The position numbers were made by a program, and so were the translations under genes. Below, piece after piece: positions 1-6,971 of a DNA stretch of 64,000 bases (position 1 is its first letter; every line of letters starts with the position of its first letter). The notes beneath the pieces were generated by a model. It was given only the letters and a program-made list of their open reading frames with translations, did not search any database and had not been told where the DNA came from. Location of the stretch: assembly GCF_001428025.1 (NCBI RefSeq), contig NZ_LMSC01000012.1, positions 140,547-204,546 on the forward strand. Reading direction: 5' to 3'. The DNA is from Phycicoccus sp. Soil748 (GTDB lineage Bacteria; Actinomycetota; Actinomycetes; Actinomycetales; Dermatophilaceae).

Positions 1-553
1 GCCGGGAGTCCGCCTGCTCGAACGCGAAGCGGATGGCGGCGGCGGAGACCTCCGAGCCGTCCACGCCCACGACGACGCGGGCGTCGCCCAGGCTGTGGGT
101 GGGTGCCTCGTGGACGACGACGACCGGGCAGTGGGCGTGGGCCGCGACGTGCGTCGACACCGAGCCCAGGACCATGCCCCTGACGGCCCCGAGCCCTCGG
201 GCACCCACCACCACGAGCGCAGCCTCCTTCGACGCGTCGACGAGAGCCTCGCCGGGTGAGCCGGTGCTGGTCACGGTGCTGACGGCCAGGCCCGGGTGGC
301 CTGCGCGCACCTTCTCGGCCGCCTCGGAGCAGGCCTCGAGGGCCGTCTCGCGGAACACCCGGTCCAGGTCGGGCGGCAGGGGAGCGCCCGGCACCCCCGC
401 GCGCACCGCGGGGTAGCCCATGGCGGAGTACGTGTGGACGACGACGAGCGGCGTCGCGCGCCGGCTCGCCTCCTCGGCCGCCCAGTCGAGGGCGAGGTCG
501 CTCGTCCCGGACAGGTCGATGCCGACGATGACCGGACGGTGGGTGGTGTCCAT
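1..553 (-). CDS. Universal stress protein, two-domain, truncated by window edge
   Basis: Partial gene; the C-terminal end lies beyond base 1. The visible 184 codons give one full UspA domain (residues 1-150) and the start of a second (VVVGVDGSEVSAAAIRF). The first begins RPVIVGIDLSG and carries the ATP-binding signature GARGLGAVRGMVLGSVS (G-2x-G-9x-G-S). USPs bind ATP and slow growth or support survival in starvation and hypoxia; tandem-domain forms are typical of the mycobacterial DosR regulon (e.g. Rv2623). The ATG at 553 has a CAGGAGC ribosome site 6 nt upstream. It diverges from the CBS-BON gene across a DosR-like box centred exactly midway between the two starts, so joint control is likely. 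Confidence 0.93.
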   Translation of the reverse strand, partial: MDTTHRPVIVGIDLSGTSDLALDWAAEEASRRATPLVVVHTYSAMGYPAVRAGVPGAPLPPDLDRVFRETALEACSEAAEKVRAGHPGLAVSTVTSTGSPGEALVDASKEAALVVVGARGLGAVRGMVLGSVSTHVAAHAHCPVVVVHEAPTHSLGDARVVVGVDGSEVSAAAIRFAFEQADSR

Positions 554-618
554 GGCGTGCTCCTGGGTCGTGGGTTCCCTGCTGCCTCCACCGTCGGCCA
601 CACCCTCGGGACCGGACA

Positions 619-632
619 GGGCACTAGGTCCC
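619..632. promoter_or_regulatory. DosR-like box A (GGGCACTAGGTCCC)
   Basis: Core of a nearly perfect dyad spanning 614-637 (GGACAGGG and CCCTGTCC arms). It lies 66 bp from the USP start at 553 and 66 bp from the CBS start at 698, so one site could serve both divergent genes. Same 14-bp layout as nine other sites in this window. Confidence 0.7.
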
Positions 633-697
633 TGTCCGGGGTCACGTAGGAGCGGGAGCCTTGCAGCGCAACGTCCGTCGACCGCGGGGAGGCCGCC

Positions 698-1333
698 ATG
701 CTGGTGCGCGAGATCATGACCGTCCCGGCACACAGCCTGCCGCTGGGTGCCTCGATGGAGGTGGCGATCCAGCTCTTGGCGCGCGCGCACGTCTCCGCCC
801 TCCCGGTCGTCGACCCCGACCGCCGCGTCGTCGGCATCGTGAGCGAGGCCGACGTCCTGCGCGTCCACCTGGTGCCGGACCCGCGGGCCCACCTGCGGCC
901 CGTCGAGGCGCCGGAGGACCCGTGGCCGACCACGCTGGACGAGGTGATGACGCCCGACCCGGTGACGGTGATGGAGTCCGCGGACGTGGCCGACGTGGGG
1001 CAGCTGCTCGCCGACACCGGGTGGAAGAGCGTGCCCGTGACGCACGACGGCCGGCTCGTCGGCATCGTCAGCCGCAGCGACATCCTGCGGGCGCTGACCA
1101 CCTCCGACAGCTCGATACGCCGGCACCTCACGCGCGAGTTCGCGGAGCTGGGCCGTGCCCGCTGGGTCGTGTCGGTGAACGAGGGCCAGGTGACCGTGTC
1201 CGGCACCCGCGGCAAGCGGGAGGCGCGGCTCGCCGAGGTGATGGCCTCCGCGGTCGCCGGTGTACGCCGCGTCGTGGTCACACCGTCCAACCCGGCGCAG
1301 AGCCGGGCGGAGGGCCACCAGCCCGCTCGGTGA
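698..1333 (+). CDS. CBS-CBS-BON domain protein (Hrp1-like)
   Basis: 211 aa. Two CBS motifs (about residues 5-58 and 82-135, each ending in VGIVSxxDxLR) form a Bateman module that usually senses adenine nucleotides. A C-terminal BON domain (about 140-196, VNEGQVTVSGT) suggests a membrane or ligand contact. The two-CBS DosR-regulon protein of M. tuberculosis, Hrp1 (Rv2626c), is made of the CBS pair only, so the BON addition is a difference. A GGGGAGG site precedes the ATG. The gene is divergent from a USP gene and shares box A. The ligand is not known; the domain call is firm. Confidence 0.93.
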   Translation: MLVREIMTVPAHSLPLGASMEVAIQLLARAHVSALPVVDPDRRVVGIVSEADVLRVHLVPDPRAHLRPVEAPEDPWPTTLDEVMTPDPVTVMESADVADVGQLLADTGWKSVPVTHDGRLVGIVSRSDILRALTTSDSSIRRHLTREFAELGRARWVVSVNEGQVTVSGTRGKREARLAEVMASAVAGVRRVVVTPSNPAQSRAEGHQPAR

Positions 1334-1343
1334 CACCTGCACG

Positions 1344-1401
1344 CTCAGTGAGCGCAACGTGTCGGAATGCATGTCCCATGACGGCACCTTGCGCTCACTG
1401 A
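1344..1401. repeat. Inverted repeat, copy 1 of a dispersed element
   Basis: Arms TCAGTGAGCGCAA (1345-1357) and TTGCGCTCACTGA (1389-1401) pair perfectly. The left segment CTCAGTGAGCGCAACGTGTC resembles the arm of a second copy at 54713-54770. It lies between the convergent CBS and DoxX genes and may act as a terminator for the CBS gene. Confidence 0.65.
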
Positions 1402-1453
1402 AGCGCGCACTGAGCTGAGGTGCGTCGTACGGCGCCCCGCGGGACCGCACGAA

Positions 1454-1486
1454 AGGGGCCCGTCCCCGCGGGGCGGGAACGGGCCT
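1454..1486 (-). terminator. Probable terminator of the DoxX-like gene
   Basis: Stem GGCCCGT/ACGGGCC (1457-1463 with 1479-1485) with an inner GC stem. Read on the minus strand it is followed by CCCCTTTCG. It lies about 35 bp after the stop of the minus-strand gene. Confidence 0.6.
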
Positions 1487-1519
1487 GTCGGTGCTGGCCG
1501 GCGGAAGGACCGCGGAGGG

Positions 1520-2116
1520 CTACCGGAGCCAGTGGTGGTGGCGGACGATGTCGAGCCGGTTCCACGCGTTGCCGAGCCCGAGGTGGTGACCCGCGCCGGC
1601 GAGCAGCAGGACCACGAGGGACAGCGCGTAGACGAGGTGGTCGTCCATGAACGGGTTGTTGTCGGGTGCCAGGTAGGCGCTCCACATCATGACCAGCATG
1701 ACGACGCCGGACCACACGGCGACCCGCATGCCGATGCCGAGCATGAGGGCGAGCCCGATGCCGAGCAGGCCGATCATGAACGCCCAGTCGGCCCACGCCG
1801 CACCGGCGAAGCTGCCGTAGAAGTCCTTGAGCGGACCGGCGGTGCCGAACTTGAGGAAGCCCTCGGTGGGGGATCCTCCATGGATCCAGGCGGCGTCACC
1901 GAAGCGGTCGACGACCCCGGTCTTGGCGTCACGGCCGGTGGCGAAGCCGAGGGCGAACGTCTTGTCCAGGAACGCCCACAGGAAGATCCACCCGAGGGAG
2001 AGGCGCAGGATCCCCAGCACCGGGCCCAGTGCTGACGAACCGGTCGTCTCGGTCAGGTCATGGTGCGTCGTCGCGGCCGCAGAAGCCGTGCCGCGCGGAC
2101 GCGAGGTGGTGGTCAT
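1520..2116 (-). CDS. DoxX-family membrane protein
   Basis: 198 aa with four predicted membrane segments (starting near LGPVLGILRLSLGWIFLWAF, then WADWAFMIGLLGIGLAL, VAVWSGVVMLVMMWSAYL and VYALSLVVLLLAGAG), the DoxX/DoxD pattern. Relatives include a thiosulfate:quinone oxidoreductase subunit and redox-linked membrane proteins; the substrate here is unknown. The ATG at 2116 is preceded by AAGGAG; an alternative ATG at 2134 overlaps that site and is less likely. A DosR-like box lies 125 bp upstream, abutting the stop of the USP-like gene before it, so it may be transcribed alone or read through from 2734. Confidence 0.85.
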   Translation of the reverse strand: MTTTSRPRGTASAAATTHHDLTETTGSSALGPVLGILRLSLGWIFLWAFLDKTFALGFATGRDAKTGVVDRFGDAAWIHGGSPTEGFLKFGTAGPLKDFYGSFAGAAWADWAFMIGLLGIGLALMLGIGMRVAVWSGVVMLVMMWSAYLAPDNNPFMDDHLVYALSLVVLLLAGAGHHLGLGNAWNRLDIVRHHHWLR

Positions 2117-2240
2117 GGTCGTCTCCTTCTTCATCGGGTGGTGCAGGGGAGCCGGAGGGGTTGCTCCTCCTCGTCGGCGATGGTGCTGCCTCCGAAGGTC
2201 TCCAGCTCGAACGCTAGGGCCGGATGTGCCTGCCACGTAT

Positions 2241-2254
2241 GGGCTTAGGTCCTG
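2241..2254 (-). promoter_or_regulatory. DosR-like box B (minus strand CAGGACCTAAGCCC)
   Basis: Fits the shared GGGACCTANGGYCC pattern with two weaker positions. It abuts the stop codon of the USP-like gene and precedes the DoxX-like gene by 125 bp. Confidence 0.5.
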
Positions 2255-2734
2255 CTAACTCGTGAGTCCGGCCGCGGGACGGCGCTCAGCTGGCGTCGCA
2301 CCGTTGGGCCGGGGGACCACGTGGACCGGGCACCGCGCGTGCGCCAGGCAGTACGCCCCGACCGTGGCACCGTCGCCCGCGCCGGGGGGTGCGTCCGGTC
2401 CGAGCCTGTCCTCGCCGATGACCAGGGCGATGGCCCGGGCGCTGCGGTCGACGAGCAGGCGACCCGGGTCGCCGACGGGTGACTCGAACGTGGCGCCGCG
2501 GTGCCGGCCGTGGTGCAGGGCGTGGAGCCCGGCCGCGAACGTGGCGGTCTCGGCATCGGCCCGCTCGAACGAGTCGAGGGCGCTCGGCACCACCTGGACG
2601 AACCGGATGGGCGCCTCGTGGAGGTTGGCGAGGTGGACGGCCGCGGCGGCGACGGCGGCGGCTGAGCCGTCGTTGACGAGGCCGGCCACGACCTCGGGTC
2701 CCGAGGGGTGGGTGTGGGTTGAGCGCGTGGTCAT
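2255..2734 (-). CDS. Single-domain universal-stress-like protein
   Basis: 159 aa. The fold pattern is USP-like: VVAGLVNDGSAAAVAAAAVHLA at the start, a central RFVQVVPSALDSF strand, and HARCPVHVVP at the end. The classic ATP motif G-2x-G-9x-G-S/T is degenerate (GEDRLGPDAPPGAGDGATVG), so it may not bind ATP like its neighbours. The ATG at 2734 is the first sensible start; upstream codons are proline/arginine-rich and would cross the regulatory site. It diverges from the DosS-like kinase, with box C between them 37 bp from this start. Confidence 0.8.
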   Translation of the reverse strand: MTTRSTHTHPSGPEVVAGLVNDGSAAAVAAAAVHLANLHEAPIRFVQVVPSALDSFERADAETATFAAGLHALHHGRHRGATFESPVGDPGRLLVDRSARAIALVIGEDRLGPDAPPGAGDGATVGAYCLAHARCPVHVVPRPNGATPAERRPAAGLTS

Positions 2735-2770
2735 GCGGCGAGTGTGTGCCCATCGCAACGGGACCGGACA

Positions 2771-2784
2771 CGGCCGAAGGTCCC
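2771..2784. promoter_or_regulatory. DosR-like box C between USP-like gene and dosS
   Basis: CGGCCGAAGGTCCC; on the minus strand GGGACCTTCGGCCG. It lies 43 bp before the dosS ATG and 37 bp before the minus-strand USP-like start, and suggests that dosS-dosR is autoregulated. Confidence 0.65.
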
Positions 2785-2814
2785 GGACCGGCACCCAACA
2801 GGCACGAGTCGGCC

Positions 2815-2820
2815 TATCCT
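2815..2820 (+). promoter_or_regulatory. Predicted -10 (TATCCT) of dosS
   Basis: TATCCT ends 6 nt before the ATG at 2827 and there is no Shine-Dalgarno sequence, so the transcript is probably leaderless. Box C would then sit at about -43 to -56, a position usual for DosR-type activation. Confidence 0.5.
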
Positions 2821-2826
2821 GCGGCC

Positions 2827-4560
2827 ATGCCCTGGCACACGTCGCCCGACGGACCACCGCGCACTGCCCTGCAGGCGGAGGGTCTTCTCGACGCCGTGCT
2901 GGCCGTGAGCACCGGACTCGAGCTGTCCGAGGTGCTGCGCCGTATCGTGCGCTCGGCGTGCCAGCTCGTGGGGGCGCGGTACGGCGCGCTCGGGGTGCTC
3001 GCCCCCGACCGCGACCACCTCATGGAGTTCATCACCCACGGCCTCACGGACGAGCAACGTGCGGAGATCGGTGACCTGCCGCGGGGGCACGGCGTCCTCG
3101 GGCTGCTCATCCGCGACCCGAGGCCCCGGCGCATCGGCGACATCCGGACCCACCCCGACTCCTACGGCTTCCCGCCGCACCACCCGCCCATGGCCAGCTT
3201 CCTCGGGGCCCCGATCCGCGTTCGGGACGAGGTCTTCGGCAACCTCTACCTCGCAGACACGGAAGGGTCGGCGGCGTTCACCGAGGAGGACGAGAGCCTC
3301 GTGGTGGCGCTGGCCGGCGCGGCCGGTGTCGCCATCGAGAACGCACGGCTCTACGAGCGCAGCCGCGCCCAGCGCCGGTGGGCGCAGGCGATCGGTGACG
3401 TCAGCCAGGCCCTGCTCGAGAGCGAGACCGAGCTCGACGCCATGGCGGTCACCGCCGAGCAGGTGTGCCGCGTGGCTGGCGCGCGTGGCTGTGCCGTCGC
3501 CCGCGACCGCGAGGGCGACGCGCCGGTCGTCGTGGCCGTCCACCGCACCGACGACGAGCCCGCACCGGACCGGTTCATGGCGGGTGACCACGGGACCGGT
3601 CTGGGCGTGCTCGACGGTCCTCACTGGGAGGCCGTCCGCGACGTGCGGCACTCGCTGCTGCTCATTCCCGGAGAGGAGCGAGCAGCGGTCGCCGCCATCG
3701 TCGACGACGTCCGGGCGATGACGGGGCTGGACAAGCCGGGCCCCACGGCGCTCGTCCCGGTGACCGCCGGCGTCGGCCACGTCGGCCTGCTGCTCGTGAC
3801 GTGGGACGCGGCCGACGCGGACACCGCGTCCGAGGTGCTCGGCCACCTCGACGATTTCGCCCAGCACGTGGGTCTCGCCCTGGTTGCTGCCAGCGCGCAG
3901 CACGACCGGGCCGCCGTCGCGATGTTCGAGGACCGTGAACGAATCGCCCGCGACATGCACGACCACGTCATCCAGCGGCTCTTCGCGACGGGGCTCTCGT
4001 TGCAGGCAGGCGAACGGCTGGCACAGCACCCTGTCGTGCGCGGCCGCATCGAGGAGGCGGTGAGCGAGCTCGACCTCGCGATCAAGGACATCCGCCGGGC
4101 CATCTACCAGCTCACCCCCGCCCAGCCGGTGGCCGGGCTGCGGGGGCGGCTGGCGGAGCTGGTGGCGGGGTATGCCGACGTTCTCGGCTTCGGGGCACGG
4201 TTCAGCCTTTCGGGGGAGGCCACCGGGATCGGCCCCGCGCTGGAGATGGACGTGTCCGCGGTGATCCGCGAGGCCCTCGCCAACGTCGCCCGGCACGCCC
4301 ACGCCACGGAGGCGTCCGTGCGGGTCTTCATCGGCCCGAGCATCGAGGTCGTCGTCACCGACGACGGGACGGGGCTCGGCAACGGCGACCGGCGCAGCGG
4401 CCTGGCCAACCTCGCCGAACGCGCGACCGCCCGGGAGGGACGGTGCGAGGTCGAGGCCGTGCACCCGCACGGCACCAGGCTCACGTGGAGCGTGCCTGCA
4501 GGCAGCGCAGCGCGGCACACCGGGTGGACAGGACCATGGTCCCGCGAGGAGCACGGCTGA
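2827..4560 (+). CDS. dosS: DosS/DevS-like heme-GAF sensor histidine kinase
   Basis: 577 aa, the length of M. tuberculosis DosS. GAF-A covers about residues 30-175 and holds the motif YGFPPHHPPMASFLGAPIRV. The same HHPPM segment in mycobacterial DosS/DosT carries the proximal heme ligand, so this GAF probably binds heme and senses O2/NO/CO or redox state. GAF-B spans about 190-355. The HisKA_3 segment RERIARDMHDHVIQRLFATG contains the phospho-acceptor H378, and the ATPase domain closes with DDGTGLG and GLANLAERA. No membrane segment is seen, so it is soluble. It is followed 64 bp later by the DosR-like regulator. Family call is strong; the signal it senses is inferred. Confidence 0.93.
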   Translation: MPWHTSPDGPPRTALQAEGLLDAVLAVSTGLELSEVLRRIVRSACQLVGARYGALGVLAPDRDHLMEFITHGLTDEQRAEIGDLPRGHGVLGLLIRDPRPRRIGDIRTHPDSYGFPPHHPPMASFLGAPIRVRDEVFGNLYLADTEGSAAFTEEDESLVVALAGAAGVAIENARLYERSRAQRRWAQAIGDVSQALLESETELDAMAVTAEQVCRVAGARGCAVARDREGDAPVVVAVHRTDDEPAPDRFMAGDHGTGLGVLDGPHWEAVRDVRHSLLLIPGEERAAVAAIVDDVRAMTGLDKPGPTALVPVTAGVGHVGLLLVTWDAADADTASEVLGHLDDFAQHVGLALVAASAQHDRAAVAMFEDRERIARDMHDHVIQRLFATGLSLQAGERLAQHPVVRGRIEEAVSELDLAIKDIRRAIYQLTPAQPVAGLRGRLAELVAGYADVLGFGARFSLSGEATGIGPALEMDVSAVIREALANVARHAHATEASVRVFIGPSIEVVVTDDGTGLGNGDRRSGLANLAERATAREGRCEVEAVHPHGTRLTWSVPAGSAARHTGWTGPWSREEHG

Positions 4561-4624
4561 TGCGGCATCGTGGACGGGCAGGGTGCGACCGCCCCTGCGC
4601 TGGCAGCGGCGGAAAGGGCGCCCC

Positions 4625-5284
4625 ATGACGACGATCTTCCTTCTCGACGACCACGAGATCGTGCGGCGCGGGCTGCGGGAGCTCCTTGAGGGCACCGAGG
4701 GGTTCACCGTCATCGGCGAGTCGGGGTCTGCCCTCGAGGCGGCCCGGCGCATCCCGGCGCTGCGCCCCGACGTCGCGATCTTCGACGCCCGCCTCCCCGA
4801 CGGGTCGGGGATCGACGCCTGCCGCCAGGTCCGGTCGGTCGACCCCTCGATCGCCGGGCTCATCCTCACCTCGTTCGACGACGACACCGCCCTCGGTGCC
4901 GCGATCCTCGCCGGCGCGGCCGGATACCTCCTCAAGGACATCCACGGCAACGGCCTCATCGAGGCCATCAGGCGGGTCGCCCGCGGCGAGAACCTCCTCG
5001 ACCCCGAGCGCGCGCGCCGGGTCCGCACGGGCTGGCGCGAGGACCGCGACGCCGACCCGCGGCTGCGGTCGCTCAGCCCGCAGGAGCGCCGGATCCTCAA
5101 CCACATCGCGGCCGGGCTCACCAACCGGCAGATCGGCGAGGAGATGGCCCTCGCGGAGAAGACCGTGAAGAACTACGTCACGTCGGTGCTCGCCAAGATG
5201 GGGATGGAGCGCCGCACCCAGGCCGCCGTGTATGCCGCGACCCACGTGCCGTCGGGGCCGAACGGGCGTACCGCGCGACGGTAA
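4625..5284 (+). CDS. dosR: DosR/DevR-like response regulator (NarL family)
   Basis: 219 aa. The receiver domain (1-120) has DD at 8-9 and phospho-acceptor D54 in AIFDARLPDGSG; the LuxR-type helix-turn-helix is at about 150-210. The recognition helix region LAEKTVKNYV and following MERRTQAAV are the same as, or nearly the same as, M. tuberculosis DosR, including the Lys-Lys-Asn residues that contact GGGAC half-sites. This explains why this window's boxes keep the same outer bases. The ATG at 4625 follows GGAAAGGGCG; an upstream in-frame GTG at 4583 is less likely. It is the predicted activator of the units at boxes A-J. Confidence 0.94.
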   Translation: MTTIFLLDDHEIVRRGLRELLEGTEGFTVIGESGSALEAARRIPALRPDVAIFDARLPDGSGIDACRQVRSVDPSIAGLILTSFDDDTALGAAILAGAAGYLLKDIHGNGLIEAIRRVARGENLLDPERARRVRTGWREDRDADPRLRSLSPQERRILNHIAAGLTNRQIGEEMALAEKTVKNYVTSVLAKMGMERRTQAAVYAATHVPSGPNGRTARR

Positions 5285-5332
5285 CGTGCGTACCGCGCGA
5301 CGGTAACGGGCGTACCGCGCCACGGTAGGGCT
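5267..5332. repeat. 22-bp tandem repeat, three copies, at the dosR 3' end
   Basis: Unit CGTACCGCGCGACGGTAACG plus two bases, at 5267-5288, 5289-5310 and 5311-5332; the third copy has a few changes. Copy 1 encodes the last residues and the TAA of dosR. Its inverted CGTACCG/CGGTA parts could form small hairpins. Confidence 0.8.
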
Positions 5333-5348
5333 CCGCGGACGCCCCGGG

Positions 5349-5855
5349 TCAGCGGCCGGACGTCTCCCGTCCGGTGACGTCCCTGGTGGAGATCCGGATC
5401 CACCGCGTCGAGGACGGGTCCATGGCCACCCACGGGGGGCGGGAGATCGCCACGAGCCGGGCAACCTGCTGCTCGTCGTCGACGACCCCCGCCGTCCCGT
5501 GGACCAGGACCGACCAGCCCCAGCGCCGGGACGGGTCGAACCCGTCGACCTCGAAGGACACCCGGTCGCCGTCGATGGCGGCCTGGATCTTGGAGCCGCC
5601 CGCGGTGCGGAAGCAGATGTCGAGCCCGTCGAGGGTGTGGTTCACCGGCAGCACGGCGATCTCGCCGTCGAGGGCGAAGGCCACGCGTCCCACCGGCGCC
5701 GAGCCGATCCGGGCCAGGCAGTCCTGGAGGGTGAGCACGCGCATACCCGTGTGGTCGGTCGGCTCGGTCACCTCGGTGACCGGACCGGTGACCGGACCGG
5801 GGGCGGGGCTGGTGACGGGGCTGGTGACGGGGCCGGTGCTGTCGGTGTCGGTCAT
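5349..5855 (-). CDS. Pyridoxamine 5'-phosphate oxidase-like flavin-binding protein
   Basis: 168 aa. The core, from residue 38 (MRVLTLQDCLARI...GRVAFALDGEIAVLPVNH...FRTAGGSKI), is the split-barrel flavin fold used by PNPOx-like proteins, F420-dependent reductases and the DosR-regulon protein Rv3129. It probably binds FMN or F420; its substrate is unknown. Residues 6-35 are a low-complexity stretch rich in GPVT/SPVT repeats. GGAGGG precedes the ATG. It lies 91 bp after a two-domain USP gene on the same strand and is a paralogue of the gene at 6972. Confidence 0.87.
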   Translation of the reverse strand: MTDTDSTGPVTSPVTSPAPGPVTGPVTEVTEPTDHTGMRVLTLQDCLARIGSAPVGRVAFALDGEIAVLPVNHTLDGLDICFRTAGGSKIQAAIDGDRVSFEVDGFDPSRRWGWSVLVHGTAGVVDDEQQVARLVAISRPPWVAMDPSSTRWIRISTRDVTGRETSGR

Positions 5856-5916
5856 GGGACCCTCCGGTGCGCTGGTGGTGGGCGCCGCCGGGTCGGCCGG
5901 CGGCGCTGGATCTGTC

Positions 5917-5941
5917 GGCCGGGGCCTCTCGGCCCCCGGCC
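5917..5941 (-). terminator. GC hairpin between USP and flavin-protein genes
   Basis: Arms GGCCGGGG (5917-5924) and CCCCGGCC (5934-5941) with a short loop, just after the stop of the minus-strand USP gene. It has no T-run, so it could attenuate rather than end transcription into the next gene. Confidence 0.45.
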
Positions 5942-5946
5942 GTCGG

Positions 5947-6819
5947 TCAGGTCGAGCGGGGCGAGGGGACCACGAGGACGGGGCAGCTCGCGTGGGCGAT
6001 GAGGTGGGCGCTCACCGAACCCAGGAGCAGGCCGGTGAAGCCGCCGCGACCCCGGGTGCCCACGACGAGCAGCTGGGCCCCGAGGGACTCCTCCGCCAGC
6101 GCGGCCACGGTCTGGGCCCGGACCAGCGTCGTGGAGACCTCGACGTCCGGGTACTTCTCGTGCCAGCCGGCGAGCATCTCGGCCACCTCGAGGCGCTGGG
6201 AGTCCACCACCTCGCGCCAGTGACCTTCCCACTCGTAGCCGGACAGGAACGGGTCGGGCTCCTCCCACCACCACGAGTGCACGGCCACGAGCTTGGTCCC
6301 GCGGGCCTGGGCCTCGGCGAAGGCCCACTCGACGGCGGGCGCGGAGTGCCTCGAGGCGTCCACCCCGACCACGACCGGGCCGGTGTGGGTCCACTTGCCG
6401 TTGTGTGGCGTCACGAGCACGGGGCAGTGCGAGTGCGCCGCCACCTTGTGGGTCGTCGCGCCGAGCAGGACGCCGGCCGCGTGGCCGAGGCCGCCGGCGT
6501 CGAGGACCAGGACGTGGGCGGTCTGGCTGGCCTCGACGAGTGCCGCGGCCGGGTCGGCGACCACGGTGTCCCTCGTCACGCGGAGGTCGGGGGCCAGGGT
6601 GTGGGCGCGGTCGCTGAACTCGTCGGTGGTGCGGTCCTGCGCCTCGAGCCGCTCGACGGTCCACGGGACGATGCCGATGCCGGTGGCGTGCAGGATGTGC
6701 AGGGGCCGGTGCATGCGCTGGGCCTGGACGACTGCCTCGTCGAGCGCGTGGTGGGCTGCCGCGGAGCGGTCGACACCCACGACAACGGCGTCGCGGGGCT
6801 GTGCGTCCAACCTGGTCAT
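5947..6819 (-). CDS. Universal stress protein, two-domain
   Basis: 290 aa, two tandem UspA domains (about 8-140 and 147-288). The second keeps the full ATP site GTRGRGGFTGLLLGSVS; the first is a variant (DAGGLGHAAGVLLGATT). This is the architecture of the DosR-regulon USPs Rv2005c and Rv2623, which bind ATP and restrain growth. GAGAGGAC precedes the ATG. Box D lies 59 bp upstream, and a divergent flavin-protein gene has its own box E, so the intergenic region carries two sites 45 bp apart. Probably transcribed with the PNPOx-like gene downstream. Confidence 0.94.
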   Translation of the reverse strand: MTRLDAQPRDAVVVGVDRSAAAHHALDEAVVQAQRMHRPLHILHATGIGIVPWTVERLEAQDRTTDEFSDRAHTLAPDLRVTRDTVVADPAAALVEASQTAHVLVLDAGGLGHAAGVLLGATTHKVAAHSHCPVLVTPHNGKWTHTGPVVVGVDASRHSAPAVEWAFAEAQARGTKLVAVHSWWWEEPDPFLSGYEWEGHWREVVDSQRLEVAEMLAGWHEKYPDVEVSTTLVRAQTVAALAEESLGAQLLVVGTRGRGGFTGLLLGSVSAHLIAHASCPVLVVPSPRST

Positions 6820-6877
6820 GGCCTGTCCTCTCGGTGGTGGTCACCCTCACGGTCGCGCCCCGCAGGGGGTGGTGGGA

Positions 6878-6891
6878 GGGGCGAAGGTCCT
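6878..6891 (-). promoter_or_regulatory. DosR-like box D
   Basis: Plus strand GGGGCGAAGGTCCT, minus strand AGGACCTTCGCCCC, 59 bp before the USP start at 6819. Confidence 0.6.
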
Positions 6892-6922
6892 GCCCGCACG
6901 CCACTGGCGGAGGGCCGGATTC

Positions 6923-6936
6923 GGGACCTTGGACCC
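6923..6936 (+). promoter_or_regulatory. DosR-like box E (GGGACCTTGGACCC)
   Basis: 36 bp before the ATG at 6972; it is 45 bp centre-to-centre from box D. Its closeness to the start implies a very short leader. Confidence 0.6.
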
Positions 6937-6971
6937 CACCCCGCGCCGCCCGGCGACGCCACCGTGGACGT

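Noticed and set aside
2731-5124. A 797-codon open frame antisense to dosS and dosR
   Set aside because: Same GC effect; no recognisable domain and it covers two clear genes.
5267-5332. CRISPR-like repeat array at the dosR end
   Set aside because: Units are directly tandem with no unique spacers and there are no cas genes.
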